Assembly (NCBI RefSeq): GCF_007678255.1 | Contig: NZ_VEED01000002.1 | Coordinates: 496,001-560,000 of the forward strand | Reading direction: 5' to 3' | DNA: 64,000 nt | Source of the DNA: Bacillus sp. X1(2014) | Lineage (GTDB): Bacteria; Bacillota; Bacilli; Bacillales_B; DSM-18226 | Shown here: one piece after another, positions 35,569 to 44,739 of the stretch | Layout: every line of letters starts with the position of its first letter | How positions within the stretch are numbered: the stretch's first letter is position 1 | Notes under the pieces: model-generated | Databases searched by the model: none | What the model saw: only the letters and a program-made list of their open reading frames with translations | What the model was told of the DNA's origin: nothing | Position numbers and translations under genes: made by a program

Positions 35569-36729
35569 CTATTTTTGCTTACAAAGTATATGACCGATGA
35601 TTTCTTCGTTATGCTGTCCGAGATTAGGGCCAATCCATTCAATACTTCCTGGAGTTTCCGATAATTTTGGAACAATACCAGGAACTAATACCTCTTCACC
35701 AGTTGGTATAGTAACCGTTTGAAGCATATCCCGCGCCTGGAACTGTTCATCATTCACAATATCTTCAATACTATAAATAGGTCCTACTGGTACACCTGCT
35801 TCATCAAGGATTCTTTGTACTTCTTTTTGGGTATAAAGTTTTGTCCACTTCTCAATAATCTGATCCAATTGGTCCGCTTGTTGAGCTCTACCCTGATTAT
35901 TTGAGAGATTGGGATCCTCAGCCAAGTCCGTTCGACCAATCGCCTCCATAAATCGTTTAAAAATGCCGTCGCTATTTGCTGCAATAACAATATACTTACC
36001 ATCCGCACAAAGGTACGTATTAGATGGAGCAATTCCTTCCAAGGTAGCACCTGTTCTCTCTCTTACAATACCTTTCAAATCATATTCCGGCAGTACCCCC
36101 TCAAGCAATGAGAAGACTGCTTCAGTAAGAGCCACATCAACATATTGGCCTCTTTTCAATGGATCTATATCTCTAGCTCTTAATGCCATTAATGTTCCAT
36201 TCACTGCATAAAGGCCTGCAATCGAATCCCCAATCGCCAATCCAACTCGAACTGGCGGACGATCAGGAAACCCGGTTAAATATCTAAGCCCGCCCATTGA
36301 TTCAGCCACACTGCCAAAACCTACTTTGTCACGATATGGCCCGGTTTGACCATACCCAGAAATCCGGGTCATAATGATACTTGGATTTATTTTCTTTAAA
36401 TCTTCATAACCAATTCCCCATTTTTCTAATGTTCCAGGGCGGAAATTTTCAATCACTACATCGGCGTCTTTTACTAATTCCCGAACCATTTCCTGGCCTT
36501 CTGCTTCACGAAGGTTTAAGGTAATGGATTTTTTATTTCTTGCGTGAACATACCACCATAGTGAGGTTCCTTTATGCATTACACGCCAATTCCTTATGGA
36601 ATCGCCACTTTTTGGATCCTCTACTTTTATCACTTCGGCACCAAATTCGCCAAAAATCTTTCCTGCAAAAGGGGCTGCCACAAAATTTCCTAATTCTAAA
36701 ACTTTTATTCCATCTAATGGTTTTCTCAT
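35569..36729 (-). CDS. CaiB/BaiF class III CoA-transferase
   Basis: A 386-residue family III CoA-transferase. The N-terminal motif is LDGIKVLELGNFVAAPFAGK, and VIENFRPGTLEKWGIGYEDL follows near 93. The catalytic Asp is probably that in LAIGDSIAG (about 169). The family includes SUGCT, which moves CoA from succinyl-CoA to glutarate or 3-hydroxy-3-methylglutarate. With an HMG-CoA lyase immediately upstream, a role in activating HMG or a close analogue is attractive (inference). GGAGG precedes the ATG. A candidate GntR operator lies 57 bases upstream. Confidence 0.88.
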   Translation of the reverse strand: MRKPLDGIKVLELGNFVAAPFAGKIFGEFGAEVIKVEDPKSGDSIRNWRVMHKGTSLWWYVHARNKKSITLNLREAEGQEMVRELVKDADVVIENFRPGTLEKWGIGYEDLKKINPSIIMTRISGYGQTGPYRDKVGFGSVAESMGGLRYLTGFPDRPPVRVGLAIGDSIAGLYAVNGTLMALRARDIDPLKRGQYVDVALTEAVFSLLEGVLPEYDLKGIVRERTGATLEGIAPSNTYLCADGKYIVIAANSDGIFKRFMEAIGRTDLAEDPNLSNNQGRAQQADQLDQIIEKWTKLYTQKEVQRILDEAGVPVGPIYSIEDIVNDEQFQARDMLQTVTIPTGEEVLVPGIVPKLSETPGSIEWIGPNLGQHNEEIIGHILCKQK

Positions 36730-36785
36730 GGGATTTCCTCCATCTCATTTAATGACTAAGTTTCCTGTTATTAATTATCTGAATG

Positions 36786-36803
36786 TTCAGTCAATGTATG
36801 CAA
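36786..36803. promoter_or_regulatory. Candidate GntR operator, copy 1
   Basis: TTCAGTCAATGTATGCAA, 17 of 18 identical to a site at 38463-38480 before the GntR gene. It lies in the gap between the lyase and CoA-transferase genes. Confidence 0.55.
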
Positions 36804-36830
36804 TTTTAAGGAGAGTAACTCCTTCGCGTG

Positions 36831-37721
36831 CTAAGCTTGTACAGTTTTTGTAAATGCTTCCGCCTCTCTAACCATTTGAGAAAAAGAGTGGTCTAATTGC
36901 TTTAATCGTTCCAGATCCAGACCCGTATGAATATTTTGCAGTTCTAAAAATTCAACGACTCGGCTTGCCTGAACATTTCCTGGTGCACCAGGAGCATATG
37001 GACATCCTCCCAATCCGGCTTGGGCTACATCCACTAAATAAACACCTGCTTGTATACCAGCTAATACATTCGCTAAGCCGAATCCATATGTATCATGCAA
37101 GTGAAGCCCTATTGGAATATCGGGGAATTTCTCAGCTAAACGGCTGCAGTATTCAAATACCTGTCTCGGCGTTGCTTTACCGATTGTATCTCCAAGTCCT
37201 AATTCATCAACCCCATAGCTGACAAGATTACTTGCAATTCTTTCTACTTCAGAATAAGGGACATGCCCCGCGAACGGACAGACAAATGCAGTTGAAATCG
37301 CACCAATCACCCTTCTATCTTCCACTTTAGTTTTTTCAACTAAACTCTTAATTTCTTCTAAAGATTCATCGGAGATTTTATTCAAGTTTGCCTGGTTATG
37401 TTTCGTGCTAGCTGAAAGGAAAAAAACGGCATTATCGATCTTAGATTGTAAAAATCTGTCTAACCCGCGTTGATTCGGAACAAGCGCTTCGTATTCAACT
37501 CCAGGTACCATCGGCAAGTTTTGTCCTAAAAGATCCGCATCTTGCATGGCAGGAACCCATTTTGGATGGACAAAGGAAGTCACTTCTAGTCTTCTGAAAC
37601 CTGCATCAATTAAATCTTTAATTTTATTAATCTTTTGATTGGTTTCTACAAACACTGGTTCATTTTGTAAACCGTCTCTTAATGAAACATCTCGTATAAG
37701 AATTTTTTCAGGAAAAATCAC
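36831..37721 (-). CDS. Hydroxymethylglutaryl-CoA lyase-like enzyme
   Basis: A 296-residue HMG-CoA lyase family TIM barrel. Metal and substrate residues appear in RDVSLRDGLQNE (near the N-terminus) and GLHLHDTYG (about 198-206). The catalytic Cys lies in GLGGCPYAPGAPGNV (about 228-242). The family cleaves HMG-CoA to acetyl-CoA and acetoacetate; related lyases act on citramalyl- or isopropylmalyl-like esters. GTG start at 37721 with GGAGG 7 bases upstream. Acetoacetate made here could be used by the CoA-transferase at 44.7-46.1 kb. Confidence 0.92.
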   Translation of the reverse strand: MIFPEKILIRDVSLRDGLQNEPVFVETNQKINKIKDLIDAGFRRLEVTSFVHPKWVPAMQDADLLGQNLPMVPGVEYEALVPNQRGLDRFLQSKIDNAVFFLSASTKHNQANLNKISDESLEEIKSLVEKTKVEDRRVIGAISTAFVCPFAGHVPYSEVERIASNLVSYGVDELGLGDTIGKATPRQVFEYCSRLAEKFPDIPIGLHLHDTYGFGLANVLAGIQAGVYLVDVAQAGLGGCPYAPGAPGNVQASRVVEFLELQNIHTGLDLERLKQLDHSFSQMVREAEAFTKTVQA

Positions 37722-37735
37722 CTTAGAACCTCCAT

Positions 37736-38437
37736 TCAAAAATTTTCTAAATTTTTTAATGTATTGATCTCGTCAATCTGTTTATTTGAATACTCAGAAA
37801 TATAAAATTGAAAATCGCGTTGAATATGTGCCTTCATTAACTCCTCTGCAGCTTTTCCATTTCTTGTTTGAAGTGCCTCCCACACCGCTTGGTGTTCCTT
37901 AGCACCATCCTCTAGCCTCATTGGTATATTTAATACCGCATTTCGATAGAAAGACATTAGCGAGTTTAACTGGTTCATCATTTTCATTAAGTAAGGGTTT
38001 TCACTTGCCTCTACAATAAAAAAGTGAAATTGTGAACTAAAATACTTTAATTTTTCAAGATCTTTCCTCTCTACCGCCAAGTTCATTTCTTCCATTACAT
38101 TTTTTAAATGATTACTCTGCTTCTCATTCATCCGTAAAGCTGCATAATAAGCGGCAGCTGGTTCTAGACTTAACCGGCATTCATAAAGATAGTTGAAATC
38201 TGAAATCGTCGGCCGATATACCCTTACTCCACCTCTTGGACTGACCGATACTAATCCATCACTATTTAACCGACGAATTGCCTCACGAATTGGACTTCTG
38301 CTGACCCCTGTTTCTTGAGAAACCTGTTCTTCAACAATTCGATGTCCAGGAAGTATGAATCCGTTTACAATCTTTTCATGTAAATATTCATAAACGTGAT
38401 TTTGAAGAGTTTTAGACTGATTGATTTTTGATTTCAA
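37736..38437 (-). CDS. GntR-family regulator with FCD domain
   Basis: A 233-residue FadR-subfamily regulator. The winged helix includes VSRSPIREAIRRLNSDGLV (about 49-67). The C-terminal FCD domain, which usually binds a carboxylate, shows ECRLSLEPAAAYYAA and HFFIVEASENPYL. A TTG start at 38437 follows GGGTGGG. It begins the catabolic operon and overlaps no gene; a candidate operator lies 26 bases before the start, suggesting autoregulation. Confidence 0.9.
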   Translation of the reverse strand: MKSKINQSKTLQNHVYEYLHEKIVNGFILPGHRIVEEQVSQETGVSRSPIREAIRRLNSDGLVSVSPRGGVRVYRPTISDFNYLYECRLSLEPAAAYYAALRMNEKQSNHLKNVMEEMNLAVERKDLEKLKYFSSQFHFFIVEASENPYLMKMMNQLNSLMSFYRNAVLNIPMRLEDGAKEHQAVWEALQTRNGKAAEELMKAHIQRDFQFYISEYSNKQIDEINTLKNLENF

Positions 38438-38462
38438 CTTTATCCCACCCGTAGTCTGAATT

Positions 38463-38480
38463 TTCAGTTAATGTATGCAA
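38463..38480. promoter_or_regulatory. Candidate GntR operator, copy 2
   Basis: TTCAGTTAATGTATGCAA, matching 36786-36803 at 17 of 18 positions, in the promoter of the GntR gene. The 38438-38693 gap holds no gene. Confidence 0.55.
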
Positions 38481-38693
38481 AATAAACCATTCCGCTTCTA
38501 CGCATGCATTACTCTTAATAGTTTAGTAATTTTATATCCTATCATTCCTCCTAATTCTACTGTGATAATAGTGTTAAAGCAAGAAAAAAAGAAAAACCAT
38601 TTCTGATTTTTCTAAATATTATAATCACTTTTTATATAATGCAAACTTACGCTTCAAAGCACCTTTGCATTAATGCAGTTTTACACTACTGCA

Positions 38694-39350
38694 TTAAAGT
38701 GAATTAATTGAGGAATGTATATTAATTGGAACCATATTAAATTTTCCCTGCTCATTTATCTCCATTTCAAGTAAACCATTCTTAGATAAAAAGATAGCAT
38801 ATGCGCTTTTCCCCACTTTTACGTTGTTAATCCGGCGTATTGCCGTGGAAAATTTTCGTATGTAGTATTTTATGTTTTTCTTGCTACTATCCACTTCCTT
38901 GATCAGGTAGTTCCTTAAAAACTCCATTTCGGTATTTGGGAATGTCTTATAAAAAAATTCAAGCAAATTTCCTGTTTGGAAGTCGTCATCAGAAGAGAAA
39001 TAGGTCACACGAGGAATTCCATTAGCTGCAAAACCAGCCAAAATATAAACCGTTGCATAGTCCTGTTCTGGATTTAATTTTTTGAAAACATTCAAAGAGG
39101 CCAAAAATAATTTTTTTGCATGATCTTCTATTTCTTCCAGAGAATTTGTTTTCCTTGCAAGTGTTTTAAGTTCTTCCAGGGGCAAATCTATGACATTTTT
39201 GACACCAGCAAAAGCAAATATTACCTTAGGATTTAACACCATTATTTTCTTTTCATCATCACTAAATTTTTCAGTTCCCCTATAGGAAATTCTTTTATCT
39301 GCCATAATTAATACACTATCTTCAAATTTTTTCCCAATCAACGCAGTCAT
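38694..39350 (-). CDS. Proteasome-beta-like Ntn hydrolase
   Basis: A 218-residue protein. If the start is the ATG at 39350 (AAGGAG 7 bases upstream), Met removal would expose Thr: MTALIGKKFEDSVLIMADKR. This matches the proteasome beta pattern (Thr1, Asp17, then D-R). The next segment reads KKIMVLNPKVIFAFAG, like KI..I...I..A.AG of 20S subunits. It has no partner ATPase nearby. The usual firmicute HslV/ClpQ is shorter and differs, so this is a separate, uncharacterised branch. The similarity is by eye and moderate. Confidence 0.6.
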   Translation of the reverse strand: MTALIGKKFEDSVLIMADKRISYRGTEKFSDDEKKIMVLNPKVIFAFAGVKNVIDLPLEELKTLARKTNSLEEIEDHAKKLFLASLNVFKKLNPEQDYATVYILAGFAANGIPRVTYFSSDDDFQTGNLLEFFYKTFPNTEMEFLRNYLIKEVDSSKKNIKYYIRKFSTAIRRINNVKVGKSAYAIFLSKNGLLEMEINEQGKFNMVPINIHSSINSL

Positions 39351-39375
39351 CAAATGCTCCTTCAAAATAAAGAAT

Positions 39376-39400
39376 GCCCTACAATCCATTTTCGTAGGGC
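39376..39400 (-). terminator. Hairpin between two minus-strand genes
   Basis: GCCCTAC / GTAGGGC 7-bp stem with an 11-base loop, T-rich on both sides. On the minus strand it would end the DUF1450 gene just before the Ntn-hydrolase ribosome site. Confidence 0.6.
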
Positions 39401-39494
39401 TTTCCTTTTATTTTACCATAAATTTACTCGTTCTGAAGGGATGATGCTTTCTCGGATCCGCCTTACTTAGATGAGTCTTGAATCTCGTAAAATA

Positions 39495-39749
39495 CTATTT
39501 ACTTACTACCACTCCTTCCTTCAACTCAGTAACATACTGATTAATTTTTTCATAAAGTTTTTCCGGTTCATCTGTGACAATATTTTTTCCATTTACAAGC
39601 GCAAATGGTTCCATTAAGCATTGTCCGCAATACAACAAGCATCTTTCTTCTATAACCTCCAAATCCCCGCACTCCCTTAATCTTTCTTTTGTTTCTTCAA
39701 GCTCATCTTCAAAATTACATGGACAAAATTTCACCTTAATGCTCACCCT
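39495..39749 (-). CDS. DUF1450 (YuzB-like) small cysteine protein
   Basis: About 84 residues. The pattern KVKFCPCNFEDE then CLLYCGQCLMEPFALVNG matches DUF1450/YuzB proteins, which have paired cysteines and may bind a metal or iron-sulfur centre. The GTG at 39749 is chosen because GGGAGTGG lies upstream. Another DUF1450 gene stands at 47160. Function unknown. Confidence 0.8.
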   Translation of the reverse strand, partial: RVSIKVKFCPCNFEDELEETKERLRECGDLEVIEERCLLYCGQCLMEPFALVNGKNIVTDEPEKLYEKINQYVTELKEGVVVSK

Positions 39750-39984
39750 TACCACTCCCTTTATTTGTTGCTCATATTTTATGGGAATATTTAAAAAATT
39801 CGCAAGAACCCACCGCAACGCACACTAGCTTTAACGCATTAAATTATTACCACTAAAAAGAAAAACCGCGTTAAATCCTAGGTTTGCTCACGTTTTTTTT
39901 TTGTATTATGATGTGTGACATTACAGGCAGTGAATTTCGAAAATTCTGTTTGTTATTTATAAAACATTTGAAGGAGCGATACAA

Positions 39985-41106
39985 ATGGTTGAAAAAATGA
40001 TGGCAAAACCTAAAGCAAAAAAAGAAGAAGTATTTCCGGTCAAAAATGTTCATTACGTAGAAATTTATACAGGAAACGCCAAACAAGCTGCCTATTATTA
40101 CGCGAAAGCATTTGGCTTCAAGCTTGTAGCATACCGAGGATTGGAAACAGGCTGCCGAGATCGTGTTTCCTATGTTTTGGAGCAAGGGGCAATTCGCTTA
40201 ATCTTAACAGGAACCTTATCGGACCAAACGGACATTGCCGCATTCATTAAATCACACGGTGAAGGTGTGAAAGATATCGCCCTTCTAGTAAAGGACCTAG
40301 AAAAAACTTATGCAGGTGCGATTGAACGCGGTGGTATTGCCATACGGGACCCTTGGATAGAAGAAGACGAAAACGGCAAAGTGAAAAAGGCGATTCTTGG
40401 TACATATGGTGATACTATTCATACGCTTGTTGAACCGATCAATTATAAGGGTGTGTTTATGCCAGGGTATGAAGCCCGAGAAGATATATATGGAGCGAAT
40501 CCTACGGGCTTAATTGGTGTCGACCATCTTGTTGGGAACGTTGAAGTAATGGAAGAATGGGTTAATTATTATGAAAAAGTTTTTGGCTTTAACGTTCTTA
40601 AGCATTTTGATGATGAAGATATCTCCACTGAATACTCTGCACTTATGTCAAAAGTGATGATGAATGGAACCGGACGCATTAAATTCCCGATTAATGAGCC
40701 GGCGGAAGGAAAACGCAAGTCTCAGATTCAAGAATACCTAGATTACTATAATGGACCAGGTGTTCAGCATCTTGCTCTCTTAACCAATGACATCATTGGC
40801 ACTGTTGCAGCCCTTAGAGCAAACGGAGTGGAATTATTGTTTACTCCTGAAACCTATTACGAAGAACTCGCCAATCGTGTTGGGGAAATTGATGAGGATG
40901 TTAAAAAGTTACAGGAACTAAATATTCTTGTAGACCGAGATGATGAAGGTTATTTACTCCAAATTTTCACAAAACCACTTGTGGATCGACCAACCATGTT
41001 TATCGAAATTATTCAGCGAAAAGGTGCACTTGGTTTTGGGGATGGCAACTTTAAAGCCCTATTTGAATCCATTGAACGGGAACAGGAACTTCGAGGAAAT
41101 ATTTAA
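39985..41106 (+). CDS. hppD: 4-hydroxyphenylpyruvate dioxygenase
   Basis: A 373-residue HPPD converting 4-hydroxyphenylpyruvate to homogentisate with Fe(II). Iron ligands: His in GVDHLVGNVEVM (about 174-185), His in GPGVQHLALLTND (about 254-266) and Glu in MFIEIIQRKG (near 340). Two VOC domains make up the protein. GAAGGAG lies before the ATG. It opens the homogentisate operon. Confidence 0.95.
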   Translation: MVEKMMAKPKAKKEEVFPVKNVHYVEIYTGNAKQAAYYYAKAFGFKLVAYRGLETGCRDRVSYVLEQGAIRLILTGTLSDQTDIAAFIKSHGEGVKDIALLVKDLEKTYAGAIERGGIAIRDPWIEEDENGKVKKAILGTYGDTIHTLVEPINYKGVFMPGYEAREDIYGANPTGLIGVDHLVGNVEVMEEWVNYYEKVFGFNVLKHFDDEDISTEYSALMSKVMMNGTGRIKFPINEPAEGKRKSQIQEYLDYYNGPGVQHLALLTNDIIGTVAALRANGVELLFTPETYYEELANRVGEIDEDVKKLQELNILVDRDDEGYLLQIFTKPLVDRPTMFIEIIQRKGALGFGDGNFKALFESIEREQELRGNI

Positions 41107-41168
41107 TCGAATCGGGTCATGGCAGTTTCATAGCTGGCATGGCCTTATTCAAAGGAGGTGCTAGTGAA

Positions 41169-42110
41169 ATGTTAACAAAAGTAAAGGTAAATTGGAAAGA
41201 GGATGCGGTCAGTCATTACATGACAGAACTAATCGATTATGCAGGTTTATTCCCACCTGCAGCACTTCCTCTTAAAGACGCGATCTTAAACTATCATTCT
41301 TACATTCAAGAAGAGGATAGCTGGATGCTTGGAGCGTTTGTCATACCGGCTTCACGATTAGGGGAACTAGAACCCTTTAGAGAATTATTTAATGAACAGT
41401 TGCCCCTTCGACTCTCTATTATTCTTACCAAATCTAATGAGTTAAGCACAGATTTGGATGCTATTCAGCTTTTTTCGGAAACCTACCAAACGGCAGGAAT
41501 GATAGAGGCGATTGAAGTCCCGCCTTCCTTTCAAATGAGTTCTAGAATTTTCGATAAGTTAGATCAATTCATATCGGGATATCGAATTTATAGTGAAATC
41601 GCAGGAATGAATAAACAGTTGCAATCCTCATTAAATAAAATCAAAAGGCTAAATCAAGACTCTTCACGCCCGATAGGGATTAAATTTCGAATGGGAGGAA
41701 TAACGGCAAATTTGTTTCCATCTGCGAATAAAGCAGCGTACGTGATCCATGAATGTAATAGATTAGGACTTGCACTTAAATTTACAGCTGGTCTCCATCA
41801 CCCGATTCGTCAATACCGGAAAGAAGTAAAGACCTTCATGCATGGATTCGTTAATGTTTTTACTGCATCGATTATGGCTTATTGCCTCTCCATTACAGAA
41901 GAAACGATTGAAGCGATATTACTTGAAGAGGACCCGAAAAATTTTATTTTTACTACAAATGAACTCAGCTGGCGGAATTTAACGGTCAGCTCTAAAGAGA
42001 TTAACAAGGCACGTAATGTTTTTGCTCTTTCATACGGAAGCTGCAGTTTTGATGAACCACGAGAAGAACTAGGAGAACTTGTTTTATTTCAGAAGGAGGC
42101 AGTAAGATGA
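41169..42110 (+). CDS. Conserved unknown protein of the homogentisate operon
   Basis: A 313-residue protein with no function I can name. Segments that look conserved are LIDYAGLFPPAALPLKDAI (near 19-37), LGAFVIPASRL, IGIKFRMGG, GLALKFTAGLHHPIR (near 198-212), HGFVNVFTA, and LSYGSCSFDEP near the end. The alternation suggests a TIM-barrel-like enzyme with His and Arg in an active site. GGAGG precedes the ATG at 41169. It lies between hppD and the fumarylacetoacetase gene, overlapping the latter by 4 bases (ATGA). The operon shows no maleylacetoacetate isomerase, so it might fill that step; this is only a hypothesis. Confidence 0.75.
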   Translation: MLTKVKVNWKEDAVSHYMTELIDYAGLFPPAALPLKDAILNYHSYIQEEDSWMLGAFVIPASRLGELEPFRELFNEQLPLRLSIILTKSNELSTDLDAIQLFSETYQTAGMIEAIEVPPSFQMSSRIFDKLDQFISGYRIYSEIAGMNKQLQSSLNKIKRLNQDSSRPIGIKFRMGGITANLFPSANKAAYVIHECNRLGLALKFTAGLHHPIRQYRKEVKTFMHGFVNVFTASIMAYCLSITEETIEAILLEEDPKNFIFTTNELSWRNLTVSSKEINKARNVFALSYGSCSFDEPREELGELVLFQKEAVR

Positions 42111-43405
42111 AAAAATCTTTTATTGAAACAAAACCGGAATCACATTTCCCTATTCAAAATTTACCGTATGGCATATTCCAGGTAAATAGTGAAAGTCCTC
42201 GTGTTGGAACGGCTATTGGGGAGTATGTTCTTGATTTATCCGTAATTGAACAAGCCGGCTTATTAGATGGTACAGGTGTGGAAGGAAAAAATATTTTTTC
42301 ATCCCCTTCCCTCAATCCATTTATGGCACTTGGCCGTTCAACTTGGTCTGCCGTGAGGTCTAAACTTCAATATCTTTTAGATGAAAACACTCCTGTATTA
42401 CGTGATGATGAAAATCTTCGTGATCAAGCATTTCACCGAATCGAAGATGTAACCATGCTGCTTCCAGCGGAGATTGGTGATTATACTGATTTCTATGCTT
42501 CAAAGGAACATGCAACCAACGTAGGAACCATGTTTAGAGGTAAGGATAACGCTTTAATGCCAAACTGGACACACTTACCCATTGGCTATCATGGTCGAGC
42601 GAGTTCGATTGTTCCCAGCGGTACCCCGATTCGGCGCCCTTTAGGTCAAAGAAAACCAAAGGATTCAGAATATCCCATATTCGGCCCATGTACACAGCTT
42701 GATTTTGAACTGGAAATGGGTTGGTTTATCGGCCCTGGCAATACTCTTGGTGAACCTATTCCCGCTCATCAGGCGGAAGACCATGTTTTTGGGCTCGTAC
42801 TTGTGAATGATTGGAGTGCACGTGATATTCAAGCATGGGAGTATCAGCCACTGGGCCCCTTCCTTGCGAAAAATTTTGCCACATCCATCTCGCCTTGGGT
42901 TGTACCGTTAGAAGCGCTTGAACCTTTTCGCACGGCTGGGCCCAAGCAAGATCCAGAGCCCCTTCCTTACTTGCAGCAAGGAAAAAATAGTTCATTTAAT
43001 ATCAATCTAGAAGTTTATTTAACACCTGAAAACACAGATGAAGAAACTAGAATTACAAAAACCAACTTCAACTATATGTATTGGTCCATTGCCCAACAGG
43101 TAGCCCATCATACCATTACTGGATGTAACATCCGCCCTGGTGACATGCAGGCATCCGGAACGATCAGTGGTCCTAATCGAGAAGAACGCGGCAGTCTGCT
43201 TGAACTCTCCTGGCGTGGTTCACAACCGGTCCAATTAAACGGCGGCGGAGAGCGCAGCTGGATCGAAGACGGTGATACCTTGACCATTAGCGGCTGGTGC
43301 CAAGGAGAAGGATATCGCATTGGTTTTGGTGAAGTAACCGGTCAGATCCTACCTGCACACTCTGAATCCAAAGTATTAGGAGATCAAGCTGCCGTAAAAA
43401 TCTAA
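42107..43405 (+). CDS. fahA: Fumarylacetoacetase
   Basis: A 432-residue FAH that splits fumarylacetoacetate to fumarate and acetoacetate. It has the N-terminal SH3-like domain and the catalytic domain with DYTDFYASKEHATNVG (about 124-139), LDFELEMGWF and LVNDWSARDIQAWEYQPLG, which carry the metal ligands and catalytic residues. The ATG overlaps the preceding stop. Acetoacetate released here would feed ScoAB downstream. Confidence 0.95.
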   Translation: MKKSFIETKPESHFPIQNLPYGIFQVNSESPRVGTAIGEYVLDLSVIEQAGLLDGTGVEGKNIFSSPSLNPFMALGRSTWSAVRSKLQYLLDENTPVLRDDENLRDQAFHRIEDVTMLLPAEIGDYTDFYASKEHATNVGTMFRGKDNALMPNWTHLPIGYHGRASSIVPSGTPIRRPLGQRKPKDSEYPIFGPCTQLDFELEMGWFIGPGNTLGEPIPAHQAEDHVFGLVLVNDWSARDIQAWEYQPLGPFLAKNFATSISPWVVPLEALEPFRTAGPKQDPEPLPYLQQGKNSSFNINLEVYLTPENTDEETRITKTNFNYMYWSIAQQVAHHTITGCNIRPGDMQASGTISGPNREERGSLLELSWRGSQPVQLNGGGERSWIEDGDTLTISGWCQGEGYRIGFGEVTGQILPAHSESKVLGDQAAVKI

Positions 43406-43432
43406 AATATAATATAAAAAGGAGAGTAGACA

Positions 43433-44590
43433 ATGGCATATTATGTGAAAATGGGCCGCATCCCCCATAAACGGCATACTCAATTTCGCCAAGAAGACGG
43501 TAGTCTCTATTATGAGCAATTAATGGGTACGAAAGGTTTCTCTAGTATTCAATCACTGATCTATCATATTAATCAGCCGACACAAGTTAAAAAAGCGGAA
43601 AAAATTTGTGATGTTCGATATGAATTTGAGGAAAGAGGACCTTTAAAACATCGTCATTTTCGTACTTGGAATACAGAAGTTGGCGGTGATTTTCTCTCCG
43701 CTCGCAAAATTTTCATGGCAAACGATGATCTCGCGTTTGGCGTGGCACGTCCTAATCGCCAGATGGACTATTTTTACCGGAACGGCGAAGGCGATGAAAT
43801 GTTATTTGTTCATGAAGGAACCGGCAAAATTGAAAGTATTTTTGGGGAGTTAAGTTTTGGGCCCGGGGATTATCTGGTGATTCCTATTGGGACCACCTAC
43901 CGTGTTGTTTTGGAAACAGAAGAAGCACGCTTTTTAGTTGTCGAATCCAATTCATCCATTGTTACACCTAAGCGCTATCGTAATGAATTCGGCCAGCTTC
44001 TCGAACATTCTCCCTTCTGTGAGCGTGATATCCGGACACCGGAAAGATTGGAGCCCAAGAACGAGAAAGGTGAATTTGAAATTCGAGTCCGTGCACAAGG
44101 GATGATCACTTCCTATACATATGATTTCCATCCGCTTGATGCAGTTGGCTGGGATGGATATTTATACCCTTATGCATTCAGTATCCATGATTTTGAACCA
44201 ATAACAGGCCGTGTTCATCAGCCGCCACCCGTCCATCAAACCTTTGAAGGCCATAATTTTGTCATCTGTTCATTTGTGCCGCGCTTATATGATTACCATC
44301 CAGAGGCCATTCCTGCGCCTTATGTGCACAGCAATGTGGACAGTGATGAAGTCCTCTATTATGTGGATGGTGATTTTATGAGCAGGCGCGGTGTGGAGGA
44401 AGGTTCTATTACTCTTCATCCGTGCGGACTACCACATGGACCACATCCAGGCAAAATCGAAGAAAGTATCGGTAAAAAAGAGACACGCGAACTTGCTGTC
44501 ATGATTGATACTTTCCGTCCACTCTATATTGTAAAGGATGCTCATCCTCTGGAAGTGGATGATTATATGAGCAGCTGGCTGCCAAAATAG
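43433..44590 (+). CDS. hmgA: Homogentisate 1,2-dioxygenase
   Basis: A 385-residue cupin dioxygenase that opens homogentisate to maleylacetoacetate. Iron-site region: PYVHSNVDSDEVLYYVDGDF (near 302-321) and ITLHPCGLPHGPHPG (near 331-345). The N-terminal cupin keeps FVHEGTGKIES. AAAGGAGAG precedes the ATG. It is the last gene of the core tyrosine degradation operon. Confidence 0.95.
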   Translation: MAYYVKMGRIPHKRHTQFRQEDGSLYYEQLMGTKGFSSIQSLIYHINQPTQVKKAEKICDVRYEFEERGPLKHRHFRTWNTEVGGDFLSARKIFMANDDLAFGVARPNRQMDYFYRNGEGDEMLFVHEGTGKIESIFGELSFGPGDYLVIPIGTTYRVVLETEEARFLVVESNSSIVTPKRYRNEFGQLLEHSPFCERDIRTPERLEPKNEKGEFEIRVRAQGMITSYTYDFHPLDAVGWDGYLYPYAFSIHDFEPITGRVHQPPPVHQTFEGHNFVICSFVPRLYDYHPEAIPAPYVHSNVDSDEVLYYVDGDFMSRRGVEEGSITLHPCGLPHGPHPGKIEESIGKKETRELAVMIDTFRPLYIVKDAHPLEVDDYMSSWLPK

Positions 44591-44739
44591 TTTATGGCCC
44601 GGCCGGCATGTTGGGTTTTCTTTTCTATGATATTACTAAGGTTCACTGGCGCAGGCTCTCCCCTTGCGCCCTTATCGTGTCTATTCTTTGAAAATCATGA
44701 ATTAATAAAATATCGAAATTAGAAGAGTGAGGCAAATCA

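Noticed and set aside
41139..41169. Longer N-terminus for the unknown protein of the homogentisate operon
   Set aside because: The extension would cover the GGAGG ribosome site that clearly serves the ATG at 41169.
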